Made by a program: the position numbers and the translations under genes
The notes under the pieces: generated by a model
The model's database searches: none
Told to the model about the DNA's origin: nothing
What the model saw: the letters and a program-made list of their open reading frames with translations, nothing else
Part shown: positions 42,678 through 51,682 of the stretch, one piece after another
How the letters are laid out: each line of letters begins with the position of its first letter
Numbering within the stretch: position 1 is the stretch's first letter
Assembly: GCF_039544265.1 (NCBI RefSeq)
Contig: NZ_BAABLI010000003.1
Coordinates: 89,101 to 153,100 of the forward strand
Direction of reading: 5' to 3'
Source: Corallincola platygyrae
GTDB taxonomy: Bacteria; Pseudomonadota; Gammaproteobacteria; Enterobacterales; Neiellaceae
DNA length: 64,000 bases

Positions 42678-44867
42678 CTAGCTATTCGGCAGGAAAGGAG
42701 AAGCGGCAGCGGAAAGCGGCAACTCAATCTGCAGCTGAGTGCCGCGCCCCGGTTTGCTGCTCAATGTTATTACGCCTCTGAGTCTGAGGCTTACCAGGTT
42801 GTAAACCAGATAGAGGCCAAGTCCGGTATGGCCACTGGCGCGTTGGCTGGTATAGAAAGGTTCAAAAACCCGGGGTAGCGCTTCTTTCTCTATGCCAACA
42901 CCAAAGTCCTGGTACTTGATATCAAGTCGGTTGTCTTTGATAGCAACATCGACTTGTACTTTGCCGTTGTCTTGATCAGCATAAGCGTGATGCGCACTGT
43001 TGTAGAACAGGTGCACAAACACGGATGACAGGGCATCCATGTCGCACTGAACCTGCAGCGATTTATCACAATTGATCTCAAGATCCAGTGGCAGATGGAG
43101 GTCGTCTTTGATTCGGAAGTAACTGGATTGGATAACTTCCCAAATTGTCAGCGCCTGCCAGCGTCCAGGGTCCTGCTCAAATGAGTTGGATTTAAAGATA
43201 TCGACCAAACTCGATGCACGTTCAAGGCTGCGAAGAACGCTTGAAGCCGCGTCATGGGCGCGGTTTAGGCCCTGATTCAGATTACGTTTGGATAGTTGCG
43301 CGTTGAGCAGTTGTTTGGTCAAGGCTTCCGTTTCTTCTACCAGCATGGACGCCATGGTGATGCCTGCTCCGAGCGGCGTATTGAGTTCGTGACCAATGCC
43401 CGCAACCAGCCGTCCAAGGCTGGCAACCTTTTCCGCTTTGTCCAGCTTCAGGTGCGCGTTTTTAAGCGCCTCCAGCGAGCTTTCCAGTTCATGTTGTCTC
43501 TCGATCGATTCATAAAGCATCTGGTGGCGGTTAATTGCCTGCGATAGCTGTATGCCCAGAGCTTCGCCGAACTCAACGACGCGTTGGCTTACCTGTACCA
43601 GTACGTATCCAAAGTGTTTGTCTTCAAGTGCCAGCGGGTGAAGCAGCCAGATCGCTCCTTTGCGATCATCTTTGAGCCAGTGTTCGCCAAGGTGTGGCGG
43701 TAGCAACTGACCAGGAGGGATCTCCATCTGGTGCTCGGCAAGGGCAACCACTTCACCATCGACAATTTGATGCGCCAGGTAAGGGTGTTCAGGGTTGTTT
43801 TGGCGAAACAGGCAGAGATAGAGTTGATATATTCCGGCTGCATTGAGGCTGCTGGCACCTTGTTCAAACAGCATGCTCAATTCTGTATGTTGATAGAGAC
43901 TCTGGTCAAAAGCCAAACGTTGAGCGTGCATGTCTCTGACCAACACCTGCTGGCGACGTTGTTCCAGGTAGACTTGTTCAGGGACCGATTGAGGCGGGCG
44001 TTTAGCGCCGCAACTCTCACGTACCACCAGATCACCAACAATCGTATTGGTTTGTATGCAGGCGATTTTTTCTATCTGTTCGAGCAGCGCGTGTGCCGCT
44101 TGTTCTCCCAATTGTCTGGCGGGATAACTTGCAGTGGTTAAGGCGGGGCGCACAGCTTCAGCGTACTCAAAGTTGTCGAAGCCGGTTACTGCCACCTGCT
44201 CCGGTACAGATATGCCTTCATGTTGCAGGCCTTCCATAAAACCATGTGCACTGAGGTCGTTGGCACAGACCATCACCTGGGGTAGTTGTCGAGAACTTCG
44301 AACAAACTCTTTTGCTAATTGTTCGGCATGGCTTCGAGTAAAGTCGCCTTGTACCAACCACTGTTCATTGAGGTTTATTCGGTTCTCTTCAAGCACATCG
44401 GTGAATGCTTTAAGGCGCTCATTTGCTTCGTCATTACTGGAAGGGCCAGTTAAGAACCCCAGCTGAGTAAACCCACGTGCCTTAACCAGATGTTGCACTA
44501 CCTGTCGCATTGAAGAGTAGTTATCTGCAACAAATGAGGGGATACCAGGCAAGCTGCTGCCTATGTTAACCAATGGGCGCTGCTTAAGTTGATCGGCCAG
44601 ATGCTGAGTTGCATCATTGCCCGCGGCATATCCAATGCCGCCACCGTAGAATAATGTCCCTGCGGAATTATTTTGAGGAAGGTAGGTGTAGAACCAGTTT
44701 CGACTGTTTTCTGGCTGAGAAGGACCCGGCAGATAGCCGCCGACACTGGTTATCAATTGATAACCGTGTTTAGCAAGTAGGTCTCTTGCTCCTGCCAGCA
44801 GCTCCTGCTCTACCTGGAACACCATGGTTGGCAATACCAGAGTGACGTAGCGCTCAAACTGGTTCAA
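42678..44867 (-). CDS. LacI-type periplasmic-binding-like sensor fused to histidine kinase
   Basis: A 729-residue protein with an unusual layout. Residues 1-285 are a LacI/RbsB-like ligand-binding domain without the DNA-binding headpiece (VTLVLPTMVFQVEQELLAGA, TGFDNFEYAEAVRPALTTAS). A middle GAF-like region (about 290-460) and a coiled coil lead to a kinase core with H-box GRLVAGIGHELNTPLGAG and ATPase motifs QDFGVGIEKEALPRVFEPFY and HTGLGLYLVYNLV. No signal peptide or membrane helix is visible, so it appears cytoplasmic. Start is TTG with GAGGT nine bases upstream; no ATG is available. No response regulator is adjacent. Ligand unknown. Confidence 0.88.
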   Translation of the reverse strand: MNQFERYVTLVLPTMVFQVEQELLAGARDLLAKHGYQLITSVGGYLPGPSQPENSRNWFYTYLPQNNSAGTLFYGGGIGYAAGNDATQHLADQLKQRPLVNIGSSLPGIPSFVADNYSSMRQVVQHLVKARGFTQLGFLTGPSSNDEANERLKAFTDVLEENRINLNEQWLVQGDFTRSHAEQLAKEFVRSSRQLPQVMVCANDLSAHGFMEGLQHEGISVPEQVAVTGFDNFEYAEAVRPALTTASYPARQLGEQAAHALLEQIEKIACIQTNTIVGDLVVRESCGAKRPPQSVPEQVYLEQRRQQVLVRDMHAQRLAFDQSLYQHTELSMLFEQGASSLNAAGIYQLYLCLFRQNNPEHPYLAHQIVDGEVVALAEHQMEIPPGQLLPPHLGEHWLKDDRKGAIWLLHPLALEDKHFGYVLVQVSQRVVEFGEALGIQLSQAINRHQMLYESIERQHELESSLEALKNAHLKLDKAEKVASLGRLVAGIGHELNTPLGAGITMASMLVEETEALTKQLLNAQLSKRNLNQGLNRAHDAASSVLRSLERASSLVDIFKSNSFEQDPGRWQALTIWEVIQSSYFRIKDDLHLPLDLEINCDKSLQVQCDMDALSSVFVHLFYNSAHHAYADQDNGKVQVDVAIKDNRLDIKYQDFGVGIEKEALPRVFEPFYTSQRASGHTGLGLYLVYNLVSLRLRGVITLSSKPGRGTQLQIELPLSAAASPFLPNS

Positions 44868-45183
44868 CGTTTATTACCTCATGCGAGCACTTTCGCCGCG
44901 GATAGTTATGCTGGCTGCGTCTTCCATCCGCATACCCCACCAGTATCGGGGGGCCAAACCAGAGCTGATTATTACTTTGGGTTTATTGCCCATTATTTTC
45001 CTGAGCTAACGGTATCAAAGTGGCTAGTAAGCTACCAATTGGCTTAAACCAAAGGTGAGCCCGATAACACTAACTGGTCCAATGATTTCTCTGAATGTGA
45101 TTTAGGTATGTCTGCCATATGATCTTGGTCATGGTTTTCAGCGTAGTACATCCAACGAAAAGGAACCTGCAGGGATATACAAG
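44868..45183. other. Intergenic region between divergent genes
   Basis: A 316-base stretch between the minus-strand sensor kinase and the plus-strand DUF523-DUF1722 gene. It presumably holds both promoters; I see no repeat, RNA gene or recognisable operator. Confidence 0.5.
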
Positions 45184-46143
45184 ATGAGCCATTCATTCAA
45201 CAAAATACCAGTTGGCGTCAGCGCTTGTGTAGTAGGGCAGAAGGTCAGGTTTGACGGTGGCCACAAACAGTCAGGTTTCGTTGTCAGGGATCTTGACCCC
45301 TATTTTGATTACCGACCTGCTTGTCCAGAAGTTGCAGCGGGAATGGGCGTTCCTCGACAAACCGTTCGTCTAGTAGAGGACCAAGGACAGACCCGTGTCA
45401 GAGGGTCGAGGGATCAACTTCTGGATGTGACCGAAGACTTAAACAACGCTTCGGAACGCTTGTCAGACGGTTTAGAACATCTGAGGGGCTTTATCTTCTG
45501 TGCCAAATCGCCAAGTTGCGGGATGCAACGCGTAAAGGTATATCATCCTGGTGGCCATACACTTCGTCATGACGGGGTGGGCATTTTTGCTGAAAAGATT
45601 TTGAAGAAATACCCCTATCTGCCCTGCGAAGAGACTGGGCGCCTTAATGACGTGCTGATCAGGGAGAGCTTTCTCACCCGCGTTTTTACTTTAGATATTT
45701 GGAAACGAGAAGTTGAGCCAAACCTATCGGCAAATGCGATTTTGAAATTCCACGCAAAACACAAACTGATGCTGATGGCTCACTCACCTGAGCACTACAA
45801 AGCAATTGGTCCACTGCTTTCCAACCTGAAACAGGCTGACTTAGAGCAGGTGGCGAAAGAGTATTTAACCCAGTTGATGCAGGGATTGTCGATACCCGCC
45901 AGTCGTAAGAAACATACCAACGTTCTGATGCATATCCAGGGTTACTTTAAGCGAGCACTGGAAAACGGTGACAAAGCTGAACTGACCGAGATGATCCATA
46001 GGTACCGTGAGGGCCTGTTACCGCTAAGCACGCCAATAGAACTTTTTAAACATTACCTAAGAAAGAACAGCGACAGTTATTTAGAAGAGCAGCGTTACTT
46101 TCAGCCTTACCCAGAACACTTGGTTGTCAGAACTGTATTTTAA
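45184..46143 (+). CDS. DUF523-DUF1722 fusion protein (TudS-like/YbgA)
   Basis: A 319-residue two-domain protein. N-terminal DUF523 (about 1-150) has the three-Cys set of TudS-type thiouracil desulfidases: GVSACVVGQKVRFDGG, PACPEVAAGMGVPRQ and CAKSPSCGMQRVKVYH, likely holding a [4Fe-4S] cluster. C-terminal DUF1722 (about 190-305, FHAKHKLMLMAHSPEHYKAI) is the YbgA domain. The long form is known in proteobacteria; its job, perhaps thiopyrimidine salvage or tRNA thionucleoside turnover, is inferred. Followed by a terminator. Confidence 0.88.
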   Translation: MSHSFNKIPVGVSACVVGQKVRFDGGHKQSGFVVRDLDPYFDYRPACPEVAAGMGVPRQTVRLVEDQGQTRVRGSRDQLLDVTEDLNNASERLSDGLEHLRGFIFCAKSPSCGMQRVKVYHPGGHTLRHDGVGIFAEKILKKYPYLPCEETGRLNDVLIRESFLTRVFTLDIWKREVEPNLSANAILKFHAKHKLMLMAHSPEHYKAIGPLLSNLKQADLEQVAKEYLTQLMQGLSIPASRKKHTNVLMHIQGYFKRALENGDKAELTEMIHRYREGLLPLSTPIELFKHYLRKNSDSYLEEQRYFQPYPEHLVVRTVF

Positions 46144-46179
46144 GTTTTTTGTTAGCTATGTAGTTCCTTCCCTACTTTC

Positions 46180-46202
46180 GCGGGCTTTATGCCCGCTTTT
46201 TT
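46180..46202 (+). terminator. Terminator of the DUF523-DUF1722 gene
   Basis: GCGGGC-TTTAT-GCCCGC followed by six T (46197-46202). A structured repeat begins right after. Confidence 0.85.
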
Positions 46203-46320
46203 ACGTTCAGGACGAACCGTATGCCGCGAGCGCATGGACGCGCAGGAGCGGCGATGTTCAGGACGAACCTTATGCCGCGTGCGCATGGTACCCAAAACAC
46301 TTCGTGGGGCATGCTAATGC
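46203..46320 (+). repeat. Terminator-linked structured repeat, copy B
   Basis: Two tandem modules. Module 1: GTTC-N5-GAAC (46205-46217), then GCCGC (46223) with GCGGC (46248) around GCGC-ATGGAC-GCGC (46230-46243). Module 2 repeats GTTC-N5-GAAC at 46256-46268 and GCCGC at 46274 before a tail shared with copy A. It occupies most of the 46144-46448 gap. Confidence 0.7.
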
Positions 46321-46448
46321 ACCTTATTCCTATTCACCAGAGGGAGAGGGGAGCTTCCATTTGACGACTACTTGTCCGCTTTCTCTTGTGCGCGCTGTAT
46401 GCCAACATACCTGGCCAAAACTACCAATAATTAGAGAAGGATATCCAC

Positions 46449-46766
46449 GTGGAGAAGTTTGAAAACGTTTCGGTGACCACCAAAGCCAATGTTTATTTTG
46501 ACGGCAAGGTGACCAGCCGTGCTGTCACCTTTGCTAATGGCTCATCTAAAACACTTGGCATTATGCTACCAGGGGAATACGAGTTTGGTACCGATAAGCC
46601 AGAATTGATGGAAATTACGGCGGGTGTAATGGATGTTTTGCTGCCGGGTCAGAGCGAGTGGCTGCGTGTAGTAGGTGGAGAGTCCTTTAACGTACCTGGC
46701 AATGCCAAGTTCCAGCTGAAAGTGTCTGAATTGACGGACTATATCTGCAGTTTTCTGGATGAATAA
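46449..46766 (+). CDS. ppnP: Pyrimidine/purine nucleoside phosphorylase PpnP
   Basis: A 105-residue cupin-fold enzyme that phosphorolyses several nucleosides to base and ribose-1-phosphate. KANVYFDGKVTSRAVTFANG, LGIMLPGEYEFGTDKPELME and GESFNVPGNAKFQLKV match the whole family. The start is GTG (46449) with AGAAGGA upstream; no in-frame ATG is available. Possible functional link to the preceding TudS-like gene through nucleobase salvage. Confidence 0.93.
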   Translation: MEKFENVSVTTKANVYFDGKVTSRAVTFANGSSKTLGIMLPGEYEFGTDKPELMEITAGVMDVLLPGQSEWLRVVGGESFNVPGNAKFQLKVSELTDYICSFLDE

Positions 46767-46784
46767 CTAGAGCAATCCTGTAAT

Positions 46785-46813
46785 AAAAAAGAGCGGCTTA
46801 TGCCGCTCTTTTG
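46785..46813. terminator. Bidirectional terminator after ppnP
   Basis: GAGCGGC (46791-46797), loop TTAT, GCCGCTC (46802-46808), with A run before and T run after. Confidence 0.8.
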
Positions 46814-46899
46814 TTGCTGTTTAACCGAGGCATCAGACTGCTACCAGTCTTAAACTATTCACAATCGCGTATTTAAAACGAGTTGGAGCTGATTTGTTT

Positions 46900-47220
46900 T
46901 TAGTAGCTCTCAAAAATAACAATCACATTTCGCCCTTTAAACGACGGTGATTGTCTAACTTTGTCAGCAAGCTCTTCAACTTGCTTATGAACATCGTTGT
47001 TGCCGCCGATGTAAAAATCAACCCGTTTTCCTTCAGCTTCAATGCTATTTACCAAGTCAATTGCTTCAGTAATCGTAAGGACTTGGCCGTTAATCTCAAT
47101 AGCATTACTTGATTGATACTTCGCAAAGACGTTTGTGCCGGCCTTTTGAGGGCCTGTGCTTTTGTACCAAAATATGCCCGCTAGTATTCCGACGAGCAGA
47201 ATAATCACAGCAGATTTCAT
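46900..47220 (-). CDS. Hypothetical membrane-anchored protein
   Basis: A 106-residue protein, not recognised. The N-terminal helix VIILLVGILAGIFWY anchors it; the soluble part has ITEAIDLVNSIEAEGKRVDF and ends VIVIFESY, alternating helix and strand as in an ExbD/TolR-like periplasmic domain, which is a weak resemblance. AAGGA precedes the ATG. Last gene on the minus strand after yciB and yciI. Confidence 0.7.
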   Translation of the reverse strand: MKSAVIILLVGILAGIFWYKSTGPQKAGTNVFAKYQSSNAIEINGQVLTITEAIDLVNSIEAEGKRVDFYIGGNNDVHKQVEELADKVRQSPSFKGRNVIVIFESY

Positions 47221-47248
47221 AACAATCCTTTCTGGTAACTACTTCTTT

Positions 47249-47548
47249 TTATGGCAAAACCTTTTTAAAAGGCTTCACAACCACACTTTGATACACGCCA
47301 GCGTCTACGTATGGGTCAGCATCCGCCCAGGCCTGTGCCGCTTCCAAAGACGCGAATTCAGCGATAACTGTTGAGCCGGTAAAACCTGCTTCGCCAGGAT
47401 CTTCACTATCAATGGCTGGGTTAGGGCCTGCAACCAGCAAACGACCTTGGGCTTTTAGCTCTTCCAGGCGAGCCAGGTGAGCGGGGCGTGCTTGTTTTCT
47501 CAATGGCAGGCTATTTTCGACATCCTGTGAAAAAATCAGGTACCACAT
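47249..47548 (-). CDS. yciI: YciI family protein
   Basis: A 99-residue YciI-like ferredoxin-fold protein of unknown function. MWYLIFSQDVENSLPLRKQA with the conserved HLARLEELKAQGRLLVAGPN follows the family. ATG at 47548 is chosen because AGAGGA lies nine bases upstream; the in-frame ATG three codons earlier touches that site. Sits between yciB and a hypothetical gene, as in many gammaproteobacteria next to trpA. Confidence 0.92.
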   Translation of the reverse strand: MWYLIFSQDVENSLPLRKQARPAHLARLEELKAQGRLLVAGPNPAIDSEDPGEAGFTGSTVIAEFASLEAAQAWADADPYVDAGVYQSVVVKPFKKVLP

Positions 47549-47562
47549 AGTGTCCATTCCTC

Positions 47563-48126
47563 TTATTCGTTGTCTTCTTTTGCCGTAGCGGCTTGTTGTT
47601 CTTTAGGCAGGTGTTTGTAAAGGTAAACCCCTGTAATGAGTGTTGCGCCCAGAGTAAGTCCCAGTAGACCGAACACTTTGAAATTGACCCAGGTTTCCTG
47701 CGACATGTAAAACGCGACATAGATATTGGCCAGCCCACATGCAAGAAAGAACAGTGCCCAGCCCATGTTAATTCGCGCCCAAACAGTTTCGGGCAATATT
47801 AGTTCTTTGCCCAGCATCTGTTTGATTAGCGGTTTTTTAAATGGATACTGACTGATAAACAGCGCCGCAAAAAACAGCACGTTGACTACTGTCACTTTCC
47901 ATTTGATAAAGGCGTCATCTCGCAGAAACAGCGTCAGTCCACCAAACACGGTCACCAATGCAAATGTGATTAGATGCATCTTCTCCAATTTACGGTGTTT
48001 AAACCAACCGTATGCCAACTGTAGCCCGGTAGTGATGATCAGAGAGCCGGTCGCCCAGTAGATATCCTTCAGCTTATAGAACGCAAAAAAGACAATTAAA
48101 GGCAGAAAATCAACAAATTGTTTCAT
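47563..48126 (-). CDS. yciB: Septation/intermembrane protein YciB
   Basis: A 187-residue inner-membrane protein with about five helices (LPLIVFFAFYKLKDIYWATG at the start, INMGWALFFLACGLANIYVA near residue 120) and a charged C-terminal tail. Family members affect cell envelope synthesis and division. Full length compared with E. coli YciB (179). It starts 166 bases beyond the trp operon terminator. Confidence 0.95.
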   Translation of the reverse strand: MKQFVDFLPLIVFFAFYKLKDIYWATGSLIITTGLQLAYGWFKHRKLEKMHLITFALVTVFGGLTLFLRDDAFIKWKVTVVNVLFFAALFISQYPFKKPLIKQMLGKELILPETVWARINMGWALFFLACGLANIYVAFYMSQETWVNFKVFGLLGLTLGATLITGVYLYKHLPKEQQAATAKEDNE

Positions 48127-48231
48127 CTAGCAGCTTGCCTGGTGATGATGGTGGTGAATGAAAGACCATAGACTAATAAAGGTTAGTTTGGCGCTGAACG
48201 GGTGCAAGGGTCAATGTTGAACTAAGAGATA

Positions 48232-48262
48232 AAAGTAACCGGGTATAAACCCGGTTACTTTC
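48232..48262 (-). terminator. Rho-independent terminator of the trp operon
   Basis: AAAGTAACCGGG pairs with CCCGGTTACTTT around TATAAA, with T-rich sequence on the minus strand after the stem, about 30 bases past trpA. Confidence 0.85.
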
Positions 48263-48292
48263 TTACATCAAACGAAGCGCTCTTTTCAGGGC

Positions 48293-49105
48293 TCAACCCT
48301 TAGTCGTGGCAGCCTTCATCCCGCTGATAAAGCGGTGCATCTCTGCCAGTAAACGCTCTGAGTCATCGACATATTGCTCAATGATTTTTACTACTGCAGA
48401 GCCAGAAATTGCGCCAGCTGCGCCTGCGTCAATGGCTTCTTTAACCTGTGCTGGTTCACTGATGCCAAATCCTAACAGGGCAGGCGGTGCATCATGTTTG
48501 TTCAGTGCTTCAAGCAGGGTATCCACAGGCATTTCCGCTTTGGTTTCTGCACCGGTTACCCCTGCGCGAGACAACAGGTAGGTGTAACCACGACCGTACT
48601 CTGCAACCTTGCTGATGGTGGCGTCGTCAGCATTGGGGGGTGCGATAAAGATGGCGTCAACACCAAACTTGTCAGCGGCTGTTCTGAACGGAGTACTTTC
48701 GTGGCTGGGTACATCCGCAACCAATACTGAATCTACACCTGCTTCCGCGCAGCGTTGATAGAACTGTTCGACGCCATTGGCGTACACCAGGTTGGCATAT
48801 ACCAGCAGACCAATGGGTACTGTCGGATACTTTTCGCGAACCACGCTGAGCATCTCAAAACAGACTGTTGGGTTGATACCGCTATTGAGCGCTCTAACAG
48901 TAGCGCCCTGAATCGTTGGGCCGTCAGCAATCGGGTCAGAAAATGGAATTCCGAGTTCTAGTGCGTCTGCACCTGCGTCCACCAAAGTATCGATGATTGA
49001 CAGGCTTAGCTCACGGTCAGGATCGCCGATGGTAACGAAAGGAACAAAAGCGCCTTGTTGTTTGCCTTCTAACTCTGCAAACATTTGTTGATAACGCGTA
49101 CTCAT
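48293..49105 (-). CDS. trpA: Tryptophan synthase alpha chain
   Basis: A 270-residue TIM-barrel enzyme cleaving indole-3-glycerol phosphate to indole, which passes to TrpB. Catalytic Glu and Asp are in LELGIPFSDPIADGPTIQ; GISEPAQVKEAIDAGAAGAI is the phosphate site region. Its ATG lies one base past the trpB stop. Last gene of the operon. Confidence 0.97.
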   Translation of the reverse strand: MSTRYQQMFAELEGKQQGAFVPFVTIGDPDRELSLSIIDTLVDAGADALELGIPFSDPIADGPTIQGATVRALNSGINPTVCFEMLSVVREKYPTVPIGLLVYANLVYANGVEQFYQRCAEAGVDSVLVADVPSHESTPFRTAADKFGVDAIFIAPPNADDATISKVAEYGRGYTYLLSRAGVTGAETKAEMPVDTLLEALNKHDAPPALLGFGISEPAQVKEAIDAGAAGAISGSAVVKIIEQYVDDSERLLAEMHRFISGMKAATTKG

Positions 49106-49106
49106 C

Positions 49107-50297
49107 TTATAGCGCTCCTTTCTTTTCCAAAATGTCTGCGACAGTAAAGATATCCTTGTCGCCTCGACCTGACAGGTTCACGATCAGGGTTTGCTCTTTC
49201 TCTGGATTGTCGTAAGCCATCTTTAGCGCATAGGCGAGGGCATGAGACGACTCCAGTGCGGGGATAATGCCTTCGTGACGAGCCAACTGCTGGAACGCTT
49301 CAAGGGCTTCGTCATCACTGGCCCAGACATAAGTGCCACGTCCGGTGGCTTTCAAGTGCGCATGTTGTGGGCCCACCGATGGGAAATCCAGACCAGCTGA
49401 AACTGAGTAAGATTCTTCCACCTGGCCAAACTCGTCCTGCATCAGGTAGGAGCGCATGCCGAAGAAGATCCCCTCTTTACCGTGTTGCAGCGGTGCACCG
49501 TGCTCTTCGGTATCGATACCTTTACCTGCCGGTTCGACACCGATTAGGGCGACATCTTTCTCATCAATGAAGTCCGCAAACATTCCGATAGCGTTTGAAC
49601 CGCCGCCAACACAGGCGATAACAGCGTCAGGCAGTACGCCCTCTTTTTCGATGATCTGACGTTTCGCCTCTTCACCGATCATGCGCTGAAACTCACGTAC
49701 CACAGTGGGGAATGGGTGTGGCCCTGCAGCGGTACCTAGCAGGTAATGGGCGGTTTTGTAACTGCCAGCCCAGTCCCGCAGCGCTTCGTTACAGGCATCT
49801 TTCAAAGTGGAGGAGCCGCTGGTCACAGGGATCACTTCCGCGCCCATCAATTTCATTCTGAAGACGTTAGGCTTCTGGCGTTCAATATCTACTGCGCCCA
49901 TGTAAACACGGCATTTCAGACCGAGCAGGGCGCAGGCTAGCGCTGTTGCTACACCGTGCTGACCTGCACCGGTTTCGGCGATAATCTCGTGTTTGCCCAT
50001 GTGTTTGGCCAATAGTGCCTGTCCCAATACCTGGTTGGTTTTATGGGCACCACCATGAAGAAGATCTTCACGTTTCAGATAGATTTTTGTTTTGGTGTCG
50101 GACGCCAGGTTACGGCACTTGGTGAGTGGCGTCGGACGGCCTGCGTATTCGGTCAGCAGTTCGGAGAACTCCTTTTGAAACGCTGGGTCTTTTTGTGCAG
50201 CGATAAATTCCTGCTCAAACTGTTTGAGGGCAGGTACCAGCAACTCAGGGACAAACATGCCGCCAAAGTCACCGAAATATGGGTTTAATTCGCTCAT
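49107..50297 (-). CDS. trpB: Tryptophan synthase beta chain
   Basis: A 396-residue PLP enzyme joining indole and serine. The PLP Lys is in LHGGAHKTNQVLGQ; CVGGGSNAIGMFADF binds the cofactor phosphate; ETGAGQHGVATALA is the indole-channel region. Standard length (E. coli 397). Follows trpCF by eight bases. Confidence 0.98.
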   Translation of the reverse strand: MSELNPYFGDFGGMFVPELLVPALKQFEQEFIAAQKDPAFQKEFSELLTEYAGRPTPLTKCRNLASDTKTKIYLKREDLLHGGAHKTNQVLGQALLAKHMGKHEIIAETGAGQHGVATALACALLGLKCRVYMGAVDIERQKPNVFRMKLMGAEVIPVTSGSSTLKDACNEALRDWAGSYKTAHYLLGTAAGPHPFPTVVREFQRMIGEEAKRQIIEKEGVLPDAVIACVGGGSNAIGMFADFIDEKDVALIGVEPAGKGIDTEEHGAPLQHGKEGIFFGMRSYLMQDEFGQVEESYSVSAGLDFPSVGPQHAHLKATGRGTYVWASDDEALEAFQQLARHEGIIPALESSHALAYALKMAYDNPEKEQTLIVNLSGRGDKDIFTVADILEKKGAL

Positions 50298-50305
50298 TTT
50301 TGTTC

Positions 50306-51682
50306 CTAATAACTTCTTAATACTTGTTTAAGCTGGGCCAGCTTCACGGCGCTTTTTTCACCCGGTGCGGTTTCTACGCCCGAATTAAAGTCGAGGCCGT
50401 GGGTGCCTACTTTCAATGCTTTCTCAGCATTTTCCGGCGCCAGGCCGCCCGCTAACATCAGTGTGCTTTTTTCCGAGGCTTGCTCCAGCAAGGCCCAATC
50501 AAATCGACGCCCAACACCGCCATAACTGGCGTCATGATAGGTATCTACTAAATGACGATCGACCGGCCAACTGCCGAAATCTGGCAGCGCATCGGCAATA
50601 CGGTGTGCTTTCCAGATTTCAGTGCCCTCCGGTAGTAAGGCGCGAATAGCTTGGATATCTTGTTCTGTTTCATCACCGTGCAGTTGCACGGCTCTTAGAT
50701 TCAGGGCTTTGGCTTTTTCTGCCACAGATTCAGCTGGCTCGTTAACAAAAACACCCACGTAGTTGAGGCCTTTTACATCAGCTATCTGTTTGGCCATATC
50801 GTCAGAAACATAACGAGGTGACTTGGGGTAAAAGATCAAACCGCCGTATATGGCACCACTTTGGCTGACCAGCTCAGCCTGTGCCGGGCAGGTCAGGCCA
50901 CATACTTTATGGTGGCCAAATAGCAGTTTGCGACAGGCGAGATCGACATCTGGTTGAGACATCAGTGAGCTGCCGACCAGGAAGCCATCAACAAACTGAG
51001 ACAGGTGACGAACTTCGCTGTTGTGATAGATGCCTGACTCTGAGATCACCAATCGATCACTAGGTACCTGAGGTGCAAACTCCTCGGTTTTGCTCAGTGA
51101 GATGCTGAGATCCCGAAGGTTACGATTGTTAATGCCGATGACTTTACTGCCCAAGGCAATGGCGCGGTCCATCTCTTCCTGGTTCGATACTTCGGTCAAT
51201 ACATCAATTTGCAGGGAATCAGCGACTTGATGCAGCGCTTTGTACTCTTCGTCGTCGAGCACTGACAGCATCAGCAGCACCGCATCTGAGCCATATAAGC
51301 GACCCAGATAAATCTGGTAAGGGTCGACGATAAAGTCTTTATGTAATACAGGTTGTGTCACCTGATCGCGAACCTGCTTGAGGTAGTCCAGCTTGCCCTG
51401 AAAATACTTAGTGTCTGTGAGCACTGAAATGGCAGCTGCGTATTTAGTGTATACCGACGCGATATAGTCCAATTCGAACTCGGGGCGAATCAGACCTTTA
51501 GACGGAGATGCTTTTTTGCATTCCAGAATGAAGCCCGCATTGGGTTCTGACAACGCGTCAAAGAAACTGCGGTCAGAAGGCTCCAGTTGATCGATAAAAC
51601 CGTCTAGCGGACGTTCTTGCTTGAGCGATACCAGCAGTTCGCGTTTGTCTTTGACGATACGATCGAGCACTGTCTCGCTCAT
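50306..51682 (-). CDS. trpCF: Fused indole-3-glycerol phosphate synthase / phosphoribosylanthranilate isomerase
   Basis: A 458-residue two-barrel protein. Residues 1-255 are TrpC (ECKKASPSKGLIRPEF, VISESGIYHNSEV); residues about 256-458 are TrpF (KVCGLTCPAQAELVSQSGA with the catalytic Cys, VQLHGDETEQDIQAIR with Asp, LAGGLAPENA). The bifunctional form is usual in gammaproteobacteria. Its ATG overlaps the trpD stop (ATGA). Confidence 0.97.
   Translation of the reverse strand: MSETVLDRIVKDKRELLVSLKQERPLDGFIDQLEPSDRSFFDALSEPNAGFILECKKASPSKGLIRPEFELDYIASVYTKYAAAISVLTDTKYFQGKLDYLKQVRDQVTQPVLHKDFIVDPYQIYLGRLYGSDAVLLMLSVLDDEEYKALHQVADSLQIDVLTEVSNQEEMDRAIALGSKVIGINNRNLRDLSISLSKTEEFAPQVPSDRLVISESGIYHNSEVRHLSQFVDGFLVGSSLMSQPDVDLACRKLLFGHHKVCGLTCPAQAELVSQSGAIYGGLIFYPKSPRYVSDDMAKQIADVKGLNYVGVFVNEPAESVAEKAKALNLRAVQLHGDETEQDIQAIRALLPEGTEIWKAHRIADALPDFGSWPVDRHLVDTYHDASYGGVGRRFDWALLEQASEKSTLMLAGGLAPENAEKALKVGTHGLDFNSGVETAPGEKSAVKLAQLKQVLRSY

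Noticed and set aside
46124..46462. Open frame with FYVQDEPYAASAW-type translation, and a similar one at 32568-32801
   Set aside because: Both are translations of the structured repeat; no ribosome-binding site, and frames differ from protein-like composition outside the repeat.
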